Assembly (NCBI GenBank): GCA_903838705.1
Contig: CAILZL010000022.1
Coordinates: 1 to 59,806, forward strand
Direction of reading: 5' to 3'
DNA from: an uncultured Pseudomonadota bacterium
Lineage (GTDB): Bacteria > Pseudomonadota > Gammaproteobacteria > Steroidobacterales > Steroidobacteraceae
DNA length: 59,806 nt
The notes beneath the pieces are model-generated. The model made no database searches, was not told where the DNA came from, and worked only from the letters and a program-made list of their open reading frames with translations. Positions within the stretch are counted from its first letter, which is position 1, and every line of letters begins with the position of its first letter. This document shows positions 27,572 through 36,050 of the stretch, in pieces. Both the position numbers and the translations under genes were made by a program.

Positions 27572-28699
27572 TCAGCCATGGTCCTTGGAAAGAAGCGCTT
27601 GCAAATAAATTGCCCCTTGGGTAACGACTATTTCGCCATTTTCAATACCCTTAGATACATCAACGAACCCCGAATGCTCAGCATCAACAACAATCTCACG
27701 ACGTTCAAAATTGTTATTATTTCTTACAAAGATATAGTTTTTGTCTCCGATCAGTAATACTGCCGATGCTGGCGCGACCAGATGCATATCTTGTAGCCGC
27801 TTTATCCTCGCCTCAATAAACATATCGCCCTTAAGCTTTTGATCTCTATTTTCGACGTTCCCCAGCACCTTAATGGCTCGTGTTACTGGATCAACATAGT
27901 CGGCCACTTTTGTCACTACACCCGTAAATACCGCATGAGGATATGCCGATACCGAAAATGAAAACTCACTACCTGCATGTAAAGAAGTTAAATCATCTTC
28001 ATGTGCATCAAGCTGAACCAATAACCGCTTTGGATTAGTAACAATAAACTGCGGCGGCACAGATTGATCTGTAGTTAGTTGTTGACCTGGATTGATATTT
28101 CTATCTACAACCACTCCCTCGATTGGGGACTTCAAAAACATAAATTGATTAATACCATCCCCCGGATCACCAAATGACCGCAACAGAAGACCCGCTCTCT
28201 CAGACTCTGCATCAGCTGTTGTAGAGTCAGCTTCAGCCTGCTCCAGATCCTTACGGGCAATTACACCATGATCGAACAGATCATTAGCACGATCCAAGGA
28301 ATTACGGGCCAATTTTTGTGCGGCCAGCGCTTTCTTATAATCCGCCTGAGCACTGCCAAAATCTGATGAACTGATTTGCGCAAGCGGAGTACCCACAGTC
28401 ACATGCCCACCCAATTTCGCGAGAATCTTGACCACCCTTCCTGAATATGAACTGTATATCCGTACGGTGTTCTCTTCATCCCAGCGCAAGCGGCCTGACA
28501 AATTGATGACAGACTCGGAATCACCTCTGACCTGCTCAGCAACAATACCTTCTGGTATTTTTCCGTCTCCGAAGGTAATCGTATCTGCCACAATCTTTAC
28601 TGACCCTGAGCTCTCTGATACCTCGCTATTTTTTTCGCAGCCAGTTAAAACGCCAAGCAAGGAGCAAATTGTCAATAATAAAGTCAGTGAAAAATTCAT
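27572..28699 (-). CDS. czcB: RND efflux periplasmic adaptor (membrane fusion protein), CzcB type
   Basis: A 375-residue lipoprotein adaptor linking the RND pump to the outer-membrane channel. The lipobox is LTGC with C21. Paired barrel-sandwich halves (SGRVVKILAKLGGHVTVGTPL and SPIEGVVVDRNINPGQQL) flank an alpha-hairpin (about 115-160), and a beta-barrel and membrane-proximal domain follow. No His-rich metal-binding N-terminal extension is present, unlike the classical CzcB. It lies 18 bases behind the TolC-like gene. Confidence 0.92.
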   Translation of the reverse strand: MNFSLTLLLTICSLLGVLTGCEKNSEVSESSGSVKIVADTITFGDGKIPEGIVAEQVRGDSESVINLSGRLRWDEENTVRIYSSYSGRVVKILAKLGGHVTVGTPLAQISSSDFGSAQADYKKALAAQKLARNSLDRANDLFDHGVIARKDLEQAEADSTTADAESERAGLLLRSFGDPGDGINQFMFLKSPIEGVVVDRNINPGQQLTTDQSVPPQFIVTNPKRLLVQLDAHEDDLTSLHAGSEFSFSVSAYPHAVFTGVVTKVADYVDPVTRAIKVLGNVENRDQKLKGDMFIEARIKRLQDMHLVAPASAVLLIGDKNYIFVRNNNNFERREIVVDAEHSGFVDVSKGIENGEIVVTQGAIYLQALLSKDHG

Positions 28700-28717
28700 A
28701 CATGTGTCCGATTTTGA

Positions 28718-30019
28718 TTATTGAACTGGCGCTTCAGAATTACTTGCAGTGGCCGCTCGCCAATCAGCCAAAGCGCCCGCATAATCATTTTGCGCATCCA
28801 ACATATCGATGATCAGCGACTGCCATGCACGCCTTGCATCTAATAGATCCGTAAGATTTAATGCCCCCCTATGGTAGGCATATTCTGCAGCTTCTGCGGC
28901 AGTACGAGCCTGGTCCAGCACATCACTCTTATAGTTATTTAGACGGATAAGTGAGTTATTTACCTCAGCCATCGCCTGCTGGAGCTCTGCCTCAGCACTA
29001 GTTTTTATATGCTTAAGAGACTCCTCGGCAACATTACGATCAGCGACAGCTCGCTGAATTTCGCCTTCATATTTGCTGAGTAAGAACAACGGGACACTAA
29101 CCCCAATAGACCATGCATTTGGGGCAGTCGTACCAGTCATGTTGTGCTCATACTGCAAACCCACACCAACATCCCTTGTACGCTGAGCGCGCGCCAACTC
29201 AATTGACAACTGAGCTTGCTCCAGCCTTGCATGTGCCGCTATAACATCTGGCCTTTCATCAAGTCTTTTTTCAATTTGTGCAGTATCAACCTTAACGGGA
29301 TACGGCCAATCATCAACTGCGACAAGCCGCGTAGAATCACCTGCATCCCCTAACAACTTAGCCAACCCTATCTGTGCATTCCTCATGGTTAACTCAGCAC
29401 GGGCAACATCTGACCGGGCACGCCCTACCTCCGTCTTGATACGAGTGACATCAATTTCCGATGCACCACCATATTGATACTGCAACCGAGCAGCATCCAA
29501 TAAGTTCGTTTGCAATAACAAGAGCCTGTTATAGGAGCCAACCATCTCCTGAGCATATTTCAAGTTGTAATATGCAAGATCTACCTGCTGTTTTACGGTT
29601 CGTAGCATATCCGAAGCATCCAACTCAGCTGCCATCACACCTTTTTTAGCAACATTAACGCGTATGCCCCGCTTGTTACCACGCTCAATCTGCTGATCCA
29701 AACGCATTACGGAATCAACACTTTTATTCCACTGCCAAGCGGAACCAATCCCCTGCTTCAAATTAGCTCCCGTTGTACCTATACTCAGCTGTGGATTCGC
29801 CAACTCGGAAGCCACGACGACATCCGCTTCAGCAGATTTAATGAGCAATCGTGAACTGAGAATATCTGTATTGGCGACCAGAGCGCGTTTTTCAGCTTGG
29901 GATAATGTCATGGCGCCAAGGAAAGATTCATCTCCCAATACCTTTCCAGGACACACCGTCACCGCACCGAAAACAATTACTTGCCAAAGCGCACTCCACA
30001 TTGATTGATTAATACACAT
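28718..30019 (-). CDS. czcC: TolC-like outer-membrane factor, CzcC type
   Basis: A 433-residue outer-membrane channel protein of the metal efflux complex. It contains two OEP repeats with long helices (for example QVDLAYYNLKYAQEMVGSYN and LERAELTM-type segments). The start at 30019 puts a signal peptide (MWSALWQVIVFGAVTVC) near the N-terminus. A GTG start at 30079 would add 20 residues and would put the 11-bp direct repeat inside the gene. First gene of the czcCBA operon, divergent from the regulator. Confidence 0.88.
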   Translation of the reverse strand: MCINQSMWSALWQVIVFGAVTVCPGKVLGDESFLGAMTLSQAEKRALVANTDILSSRLLIKSAEADVVVASELANPQLSIGTTGANLKQGIGSAWQWNKSVDSVMRLDQQIERGNKRGIRVNVAKKGVMAAELDASDMLRTVKQQVDLAYYNLKYAQEMVGSYNRLLLLQTNLLDAARLQYQYGGASEIDVTRIKTEVGRARSDVARAELTMRNAQIGLAKLLGDAGDSTRLVAVDDWPYPVKVDTAQIEKRLDERPDVIAAHARLEQAQLSIELARAQRTRDVGVGLQYEHNMTGTTAPNAWSIGVSVPLFLLSKYEGEIQRAVADRNVAEESLKHIKTSAEAELQQAMAEVNNSLIRLNNYKSDVLDQARTAAEAAEYAYHRGALNLTDLLDARRAWQSLIIDMLDAQNDYAGALADWRAATASNSEAPVQ

Positions 30020-30038
30020 ACTGACATTGTCACTTAGC

Positions 30039-30057
30039 AACCTTTCGCCAACCTTTC
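30039..30057. promoter_or_regulatory. Candidate response-regulator box: AACCTTTC direct repeat with 11-bp period
   Basis: AACCTTTC occurs at 30039-30046 and again at 30050-30057, eleven bases apart, the spacing bound by OmpR/PhoB-type dimers. It lies between the efflux operon and its divergent two-component regulator. Also in this region are the palindrome TGACATTGTCA (30022-30032) and two copies of CCCACAAG (30075-30082 and 30108-30115), 33 bases apart. If czcC starts at 30079 instead, the AACCTTTC repeat is coding. Confidence 0.4.
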
Positions 30058-30130
30058 TGCTCACAACGAAAAAGCCCACAAGTCAGATTATTTTTCGGAT
30101 TCAAGCACCCACAAGGCTAAATGTTAAATT

Positions 30131-30802
30131 ATGTTAATTTTATTAGTTGAGGACGATCGCGACTTGAGGGAAGCACTAACGACGCTCCTTACCAAGTCAG
30201 GCCATATGGTTACACCTCTTCAGAATCCTCATACCGCACTAACAATGCTAAATCAGCGTCAGTTTCAGCTGGCAGTTATCGACCTCGGCCTGCCCGGCAT
30301 GGATGGCCTTGAACTGATACGAGCCTTAAGACAACGTAACTTTGAAATACCAGTATTAGTTATTACTGCCAGAGCTGCCACCAATGAGCGGATCACTGGA
30401 CTTGATGCAGGCGCAGACGATTACCTGACAAAGCCATTCGAAACCTCGGAGTTTGAAGCCAGAATTCGCGCCCTTCTGAGACGCACCTATGGCACACACA
30501 ACAATGAAACTCGCATGGGACAAATTAGCTTCCACCCACATCTCTCAATAGTCACCATCGAAAATTCATCCATTGAACTTTCCGGGAGTGAATACAGCCT
30601 GCTAAAGTTGTTATGCAAAAATACCGGCAAAGTCGTGAGCAAAGAACGCATCTCTTCGCAACTCACACGAAATGACACTCCACCCACAGATACAGCAATA
30701 GAAATCTGCATCCATAGATTAAGAAAAAAAATGGATAGCTTCGATATAAAAATAAGAACATTGAGAGGATTCGGATATATGATTGAACTTGATGGAAACT
30801 AA
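30131..30802 (+). CDS. OmpR/PhoB-family response regulator
   Basis: A 223-residue transcription factor. The receiver domain (about 1-115) has acidic D8 and D9, phospho-acceptor D51, T79 and K101. The winged-helix DNA-binding domain follows (about 128-220), ending in LRGFGYMIE. Divergent from the CzcCBA-type operon and overlapping the sensor kinase gene, so it is the likely local regulator of metal efflux, similar to CzcR/CopR. The metal it responds to is not evident from sequence. Confidence 0.93.
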   Translation: MLILLVEDDRDLREALTTLLTKSGHMVTPLQNPHTALTMLNQRQFQLAVIDLGLPGMDGLELIRALRQRNFEIPVLVITARAATNERITGLDAGADDYLTKPFETSEFEARIRALLRRTYGTHNNETRMGQISFHPHLSIVTIENSSIELSGSEYSLLKLLCKNTGKVVSKERISSQLTRNDTPPTDTAIEICIHRLRKKMDSFDIKIRTLRGFGYMIELDGN

Positions 30803-32192
30803 CAGCAGAAGCTTGCGCACAATACTGTTCACGCATCTAGGCCTAGGAATAATTTTGTGGGTCTTATTAGATGCGATTGCCTGCTATTTCACTGCATTAT
30901 ATTTCACCAATCTTGTATATGATAAGTGGCTGCTAGACTCCACTAGCTCGCTGGTGAAGGCAGTACATGTCGGCAACAATACAATACAATTTGACTTGCA
31001 ACGCGAAGCTATTGATATGTTTCGTTTTGATGAGAATGACAAAACTTATTTCAAAATATCATCAAAAAGACGTGGATATATAGCTGGTGACAGTGGCCTG
31101 ATTGATTCTGCATATACAAATGAAGAACCCCAGCTTACGTATAGCTACTTCTCTGGCAGCAAAATTCGCCAAGCTACTATTCATCAAAATTTCCAGAATA
31201 TTGATGACACCGCCATAGTCACTGTTGCCGAAACGTTAATTAAAAGAGCCAAACTGACTGATGAAATTTTGATTGCAATGATAGCACCTCAGCTTGCCCT
31301 GCTGATCGGCGCTTTATTCATTTCATGGCTCAGTATTGCCAAAGGTATAAAGCCACTGACTGACCTAGCATCTGCAATTGAATCACTTGACCAGCACAAT
31401 CTTTCACCGGTTTCACTAGATGGCTTGCCACATGAATTACGAATTCTCTCAACTCGCATAAATGATTTATTACAAAAAATAAGAAATACTCTTGAGTCGC
31501 AGAAGCACTTCATCTCTGACGCTGCACACCAATTGCGCACTCCACTTGCGGCGATCCTTTTGCATGCAGAACAAGCAGAAATGGCCCAAAGCAGCATAGA
31601 GCAGGCCAGCTCACTCAAATCACTCCATAATTCAGTAAAACGAGCAGCTCGATTAAGCCAACAACTACTGTCACTGGCAAAGTCTGAACACAACTCAGCC
31701 GCTTTAGAAGAATTTTCACTTTTTAATCTTTCTTCCCTAGCACGCCAGACTGCTGAAGATTGGATACATCTTGCATTAGATAGAGGCATTGATTTTGGTC
31801 TAAATGTAACAGACCAGAATGTATTGATTTATGGTAATGAGCGTCTGATCGGCGAAATGTTATCCAACTTGATAGATAATGCCCTTCAATACGTTGGTCT
31901 AAATGGAACCGTAACGGTCAAGGTTCAATATGTGAACGACCTGCCCTGCCTATCAGTCGAGGATAATGGGCCGGGAATACCGCATTCAGAACGTGATCGC
32001 ATATTCGAAAGATTTTATAGAATACCAGGAACACACCATGATGGTTGCGGCCTTGGGCTTGCAATTGTAGAAGAAATTGCCACTGTTCACGACGCGAGGA
32101 TATTTGTATCTTCTGGTCTAAATGGGAACGGATCAATTTTTTCCATCTACTTTAAGCGTCCTTCAGTCAATAATAGCGGAGCATATCAATAG
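30792..32192 (+). CDS. Sensor histidine kinase
   Basis: A 466-residue inner-membrane sensor. The first helix (about 14-38) and second (about 156-180) flank a periplasmic domain of roughly 115 residues with few His and no Cys, unlike classical Cu sensors. HAMP-like linker, H-box HFISDAAHQLRTPLAAI (H near 246), N-box EMLSNLIDNALQY, and G-boxes VEDNGPGIP and GLGLAI are all present. An in-frame TTG at 30783 could add three residues, but ATG 30792 is preferred. The start overlaps the regulator by eleven bases, so the pair is translationally coupled. Confidence 0.92.
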   Translation: METNSRSLRTILFTHLGLGIILWVLLDAIACYFTALYFTNLVYDKWLLDSTSSLVKAVHVGNNTIQFDLQREAIDMFRFDENDKTYFKISSKRRGYIAGDSGLIDSAYTNEEPQLTYSYFSGSKIRQATIHQNFQNIDDTAIVTVAETLIKRAKLTDEILIAMIAPQLALLIGALFISWLSIAKGIKPLTDLASAIESLDQHNLSPVSLDGLPHELRILSTRINDLLQKIRNTLESQKHFISDAAHQLRTPLAAILLHAEQAEMAQSSIEQASSLKSLHNSVKRAARLSQQLLSLAKSEHNSAALEEFSLFNLSSLARQTAEDWIHLALDRGIDFGLNVTDQNVLIYGNERLIGEMLSNLIDNALQYVGLNGTVTVKVQYVNDLPCLSVEDNGPGIPHSERDRIFERFYRIPGTHHDGCGLGLAIVEEIATVHDARIFVSSGLNGNGSIFSIYFKRPSVNNSGAYQ

Positions 32193-32306
32193 AATTTGTT
32201 AGTCTTAATCAATTTAAGATATTAATTCTTTATCTTATCTTTCTGCTTAATAAGCCCAACCTGCTATATCATCTATAGCTCAAATTTTTAACTGGATTCT
32301 CAAGCA

Positions 32307-33983
32307 ATGGCTCAATTCATTTACACCATGAATCGTGTCGCCAAAGTGGTGCCACCGAAGCGGTTTATCCTGCGGGACATTTCGTTGTCGTTTTTCCCGG
32401 GTGCCAAAATTGGTGTACTGGGTCTGAATGGCTCAGGCAAATCGACACTGCTGCGCATCATGGCCGGCGTGGATAAGGAATTTGAAGGCGAAGCGCGCGC
32501 GCAGCCCGGCACCCGGATCGGTTATCTGGAACAGGAGCCGCAACTTGATGCAACCAAGGATGTACGCGGCAATGTACTGGAAGGAGTGGCGGATATTCAG
32601 GGCTTGATTGACCGGTTCAATGCAGTGAGTGACAAGTTTGCTGATCCCGAACTTGATCCGGATGAAATGACCAAGCTGCTGGAAGAACAGGCCAAATTGC
32701 AGGATGCCATCGATGCCAAGAACGGCTGGGAACTGGAACGCACACTTGAAGTCGCCGGTGATGCATTACGACTGCCGCCCTGGGATGCAGATGTCACCAA
32801 GATCTCAGGCGGCGAGCGCCGCCGCGTTGCTCTGTGCCGCCTGCTGCTGTCCAAGCCTGACATGTTGCTGCTGGATGAACCGACTAACCATCTTGATGCG
32901 GAGTCGGTGGCCTGGCTTGAACGCTTCCTTGAAGAATATCCGGGTACTGTTATCGCGGTAACCCACGACCGTTACTTCCTCGACAATGTAGCAGGCTGGA
33001 TTCTGGAACTGGATCGCGGTCACGGCATTCCGTGGGAAGGCAACTATTCAAGCTGGCTGGAACAGAAAGGCAAGCGACTGGAAACCGAAGAGCGCCAGCA
33101 GGAAGCCTTGCAGAAGATGCTGGCTCGCGAACTGGAGTGGGTGCGTCAGAATCCGAAGGCACGCCAGGCCAAGAGCAAGGCTCGCATGCAGCGTTTTGAA
33201 GAACTCTCATCGCAGGAATTCCAGAAGCGCAATGAAACCAATGAAATCTACATTCCACCCGGCCCGCGCCTGGGTGACCTGGTTATTGAATCAGTCAACC
33301 TGAAGAAAGCATTCGGTGACAAACTGCTGTTCGACAATCTCAATTTCAATCTGCCGGCGGGCGGCATTGTTGGCATCATCGGCCCGAACGGTGCCGGTAA
33401 AACCACATTATTCCGCTGCCTGACGGGACAGGAAAAAGCGGACGGCGGCGAACTGCGCTTCGGTCCCTCTGTGCAGCTGGCGTATGTGGATCAGTCACGT
33501 CAGGCACTGGATGACAAGAAATCCGTCTGGGCGGAAATATCCGGTGGACTGGAAGTTATCAAAGTTGGAAATTACGAAACCCCCTCGCGTGCTTATGTCG
33601 GCCGTTTCAACTTCCGGGGCACACAGCAACAACAACTGATCGGTGAACTATCTGGCGGTGAACGCAATCGTGTGCACCTTGCCAAGATTCTGAAAAGCGG
33701 TGGCAATGTAATCCTGCTCGATGAACCCACCAACGATCTGGATGTGGAAACCCTGCGCGCACTGGAAGAAGCGCTGCTAAGTTTCCCGGGCTGTGCCGTG
33801 GTTATTTCGCATGATCGCTGGTTCCTTGATCGTATCGCGACACACATTCTGGCCTTTGAAGGCAATTCGGAAGTGGTCTGGTTTGAAGGTAACTACGCTG
33901 AATACAGTGAAGACCTCAAGCGTCGCAAGGGCGATGATGCAAACAGACCACATCGCCTGAAATACAGGAAGCTGAGCGGTTAA
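32307..33983 (+). CDS. ettA: Energy-dependent translational throttle protein EttA (ABC-F)
   Basis: A 558-residue soluble ABC-F ATPase that binds the ribosomal E site and gates entry of 70S initiation complexes into elongation. Two nucleotide-binding domains have Walker A at about 39-47 (GLNGSGKST) and about 359-367 (GPNGAGKTT), with signature LSGGE-type motifs and [11 protein letters not shown] and [10 protein letters not shown] Walker B motifs. The start [18 protein letters not shown] is typical of EttA, and the arm segment and PtIM linker are intact. GC-richer than the upstream sensor gene, so it marks the return to core genome. Confidence 0.97.
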   Translation: MAQFIYTMNRVAKVVPPKRFILRDISLSFFPGAKIGVLGLNGSGKSTLLRIMAGVDKEFEGEARAQPGTRIGYLEQEPQLDATKDVRGNVLEGVADIQGLIDRFNAVSDKFADPELDPDEMTKLLEEQAKLQDAIDAKNGWELERTLEVAGDALRLPPWDADVTKISGGERRRVALCRLLLSKPDMLLLDEPTNHLDAESVAWLERFLEEYPGTVIAVTHDRYFLDNVAGWILELDRGHGIPWEGNYSSWLEQKGKRLETEERQQEALQKMLARELEWVRQNPKARQAKSKARMQRFEELSSQEFQKRNETNEIYIPPGPRLGDLVIESVNLKKAFGDKLLFDNLNFNLPAGGIVGIIGPNGAGKTTLFRCLTGQEKADGGELRFGPSVQLAYVDQSRQALDDKKSVWAEISGGLEVIKVGNYETPSRAYVGRFNFRGTQQQQLIGELSGGERNRVHLAKILKSGGNVILLDEPTNDLDVETLRALEEALLSFPGCAVVISHDRWFLDRIATHILAFEGNSEVVWFEGNYAEYSEDLKRRKGDDANRPHRLKYRKLSG

Positions 33984-34015
33984 GCCACAGACACGATGTC
34001 GCATCGAAGCATCAC

Positions 34016-34825
34016 ATGGACTCAACAGCACTCGCTTTAACCCTGTCAGGCTTCGGTGTGCTGTTGATTGCAATCAGCTATCAGCGACATCGTGACCGCA
34101 GGGATCATTCGGCGCTGCTGCATGGCATCAGTGGCGCAATACTGTTTATCGGTGGCGCGCTGCTGCTGGCCGTATCATTGAATCTTAATACCTACGCAGC
34201 AATCCGCTCAGGTGAACCCCTGGCAGAACTGAGCATCGAAAAATCCGCCGCCGGCAGTTATCAGATCCGGCTGTTACGGATTCCAGCCGGTGACCTGCAA
34301 GTCATCACTCTGCAAGGAGAAAGCTGGGACATGCAGGCCAGATTACTGAAATGGGATGGCTGGGCAAATTCTCTGGGACTTCGCAGCAATATAAGACTGG
34401 AACAGTTAAACAGCCTCAGCACACACGGAAAGAACAAGGCAGTCAGTGGTTATGCCAGCAGTTATTCACTGAGCCGCGATCCCGGAATCCGGCTGTGGGC
34501 ATGGCAAGCACGGCATCCACAGCTATTGAAGGTACTGAGCACCACTACTTTAACGACAGACAGCATGCCGCTACAGGATGGTCTGCGCTTTCACCTGTAT
34601 TTACTCAATGACCAGCTCATCGCAAGACAGATCAATACGCCTGTCGGCAAATCTGCCAGCAATTCAACAGGGGCGATGATGCCCTACTCACGTTTTACAG
34701 ATGAACTGAAACGTCAGGAACAATCTTCCAGTAGATCAGCTCCCGAAAACACTGGCATGAACGAACCACCAGCCACAGCAGCAGATACCGGAAGTTCTTC
34801 TGCTACGGGCAACGTGCTAAACTGA
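34016..34825 (+). CDS. Unknown membrane protein
   Basis: A 269-residue protein with two N-terminal membrane helices (about 5-20 and 35-57), a predicted periplasmic beta-rich domain (about 72-215), and a low-complexity Ser/Thr/Ala tail (about 225-269). The tail resembles linker DNA rather than a folded domain. No family is recognised. It lies 32 bases after ettA on the same strand and may be in its operon, together with the DUF4145 gene. Confidence 0.7.
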   Translation: MDSTALALTLSGFGVLLIAISYQRHRDRRDHSALLHGISGAILFIGGALLLAVSLNLNTYAAIRSGEPLAELSIEKSAAGSYQIRLLRIPAGDLQVITLQGESWDMQARLLKWDGWANSLGLRSNIRLEQLNSLSTHGKNKAVSGYASSYSLSRDPGIRLWAWQARHPQLLKVLSTTTLTTDSMPLQDGLRFHLYLLNDQLIARQINTPVGKSASNSTGAMMPYSRFTDELKRQEQSSSRSAPENTGMNEPPATAADTGSSSATGNVLN

Positions 34826-34856
34826 ACATCATCATTGGTGTGAGGACATAGCAAGT

Positions 34857-35558
34857 ATGTCGATTCATATCGATACAAACGGGCAACTGCATGATTCAGG
34901 CACTGGCCTGACACTGCACTGCCCGCATTGCCAGGTGCTGGCGCACCTCACGCCGGTATCCACCCCACTCTGGTCCGTGCTACGTACATACCGGCCTGCA
35001 CAGATCGGCGTGGTATATCGCTGCGATGCCTGTAACGCCCCGGTCTTTATCAAGTACCCGGTCAAATTTTATACCGAGCAACGTATCGAACTGGGCAATC
35101 ACTTCGTTGAGCTGGAGCGCTCACGGGAACGATTCGACTACACCTATCTACCAGACAGCTGCGAACTGCTTTTCAAGGAAGCGTTACAGTGTTTCAGTCA
35201 GGGTGCCTACAACGCATTTGCATCACTGTGCCGTCGCACTGCACAAGCCCTGTTCAAAGACATGGTTGACAGCGGTCGTATGAAGGTGTTCAACCTGTTA
35301 TCTGAAGCACGCGACCTTGCCGGACTGGATAATGACAGCTTCAATCTGGTGACGCGCATAGTGCTGGATAAGGACACTGACACAGACACCCTGCCCATAC
35401 TGGACAGCCGCCATGCCGGCATGCTGCTGGAAGTGATGAAAGATCTGCTATACCAGTGCTATATACGGCAGGGAAAACTGCAACAGGCGCTACAGATGCG
35501 TCGTTATTTTGCCGACGAACGCAGCAACAATGTGATGCCGATTAAAGCAGTGCCATAG
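34857..35558 (+). CDS. DUF4145 domain protein with zinc ribbon
   Basis: A 233-residue cytoplasmic protein. An N-terminal zinc ribbon has C22/C25 (CPHC) and C56/C59 (CDAC). The C-terminal helical DUF4145 domain follows, with FKEALQCFSQGAYNAFASLCRRT. DUF4145 is often fused to restriction or defence effectors, but this is the stand-alone housekeeping-like form. GAGGA upstream of the ATG supports the start. Function unknown. Confidence 0.8.
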   Translation: MSIHIDTNGQLHDSGTGLTLHCPHCQVLAHLTPVSTPLWSVLRTYRPAQIGVVYRCDACNAPVFIKYPVKFYTEQRIELGNHFVELERSRERFDYTYLPDSCELLFKEALQCFSQGAYNAFASLCRRTAQALFKDMVDSGRMKVFNLLSEARDLAGLDNDSFNLVTRIVLDKDTDTDTLPILDSRHAGMLLEVMKDLLYQCYIRQGKLQQALQMRRYFADERSNNVMPIKAVP

Positions 35559-35592
35559 ACTATGCATTGCCACAAAAAAGGCTTCCTTGTAG

Positions 35593-35622
35593 GCTGGCGA
35601 TTAAGCGAAGCGTAATCCCAGC
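35593..35622. repeat. Palindromic repeat (REP-like)
   Basis: GCTGG-C-GATTA pairs with TAATC-CCAGC across an AGCGAAGCG loop. The stem-loop resembles the short intergenic palindromes dispersed in gammaproteobacterial genomes. A further hairpin GGGAT-AAA-ATCCC follows at about 35638-35650. Neither has a T-run on the plus strand. The 129 bases from the end of the DUF4145 gene to 35687 hold only these structures. Confidence 0.5.
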
Positions 35623-35687
35623 AGCCGGGAAAAGGAGCCGGGATAAAATCCCAGACTACGGACCTTTTGCGACTCGATGTTTAAGCG

Positions 35688-36050
35688 TCAATGGTGCCAA
35701 AAATCAACAACCATGGCGACCACCCAAAGAAAAGAAGCTGTTAAAGCGGGCCATTTTTTCAAGTGGCGAGAAAATATTTTCGACCACCAAATCCCGTCTA
35801 CAACCAAAAATAAAAGCAATATGGGGAGCGCGCCAACACCCCAGACCATTGCCACTCCGCCTGTTGCCGGATTGATTCCTTCCTCCTCCGGGATAGCCCA
35901 CGACAAGGATGCGTTATTGATATAGAAAAATATGCCGACAAGGTTCGAAGCTAACAGCGCGTAAGTTGGGCTAAGTCTTGGCAGCCCAACAGTTGACGTT
36001 TTCCACTTAGATTTCTGATTCACTGCGCTCAGCCAAAACTGCCTGCTCAA
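35688..36050 (-). CDS. Small membrane protein, N-terminus doubtful
   Basis: A 120-residue frame with three hydrophobic segments (about 31-50, 68-90 and 102-118). The core around [20 protein letters not shown] looks like a real conserved protein. The first 30 residues are encoded across a palindromic repeat and read like non-coding DNA. The start codon that the open frame allows is TTG at 36050, overlapping the purL stop; a GTG at 36023 is another option. The gene could have lost its proper 5' end to the repeat. Confidence 0.5.
   Translation of the reverse strand: MSRQFWLSAVNQKSKWKTSTVGLPRLSPTYALLASNLVGIFFYINNASLSWAIPEEEGINPATGGVAMVWGVGALPILLLFLVVDGIWWSKIFSRHLKKWPALTASFLWVVAMVVDFWHH
35965..35990. 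repeat. Palindromic repeat inside the 5' end of a small membrane gene
   Basis: GTTGGGCT (35965-35972) and AGCCCAAC (35983-35990) form a perfect 8-bp stem. The GTTGGGCT...AGCCCAAC form, with CGTAA alongside, matches the style of dispersed palindromes in this bacterial class. It lies within the coding frame of the 120-residue protein. Confidence 0.5.
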
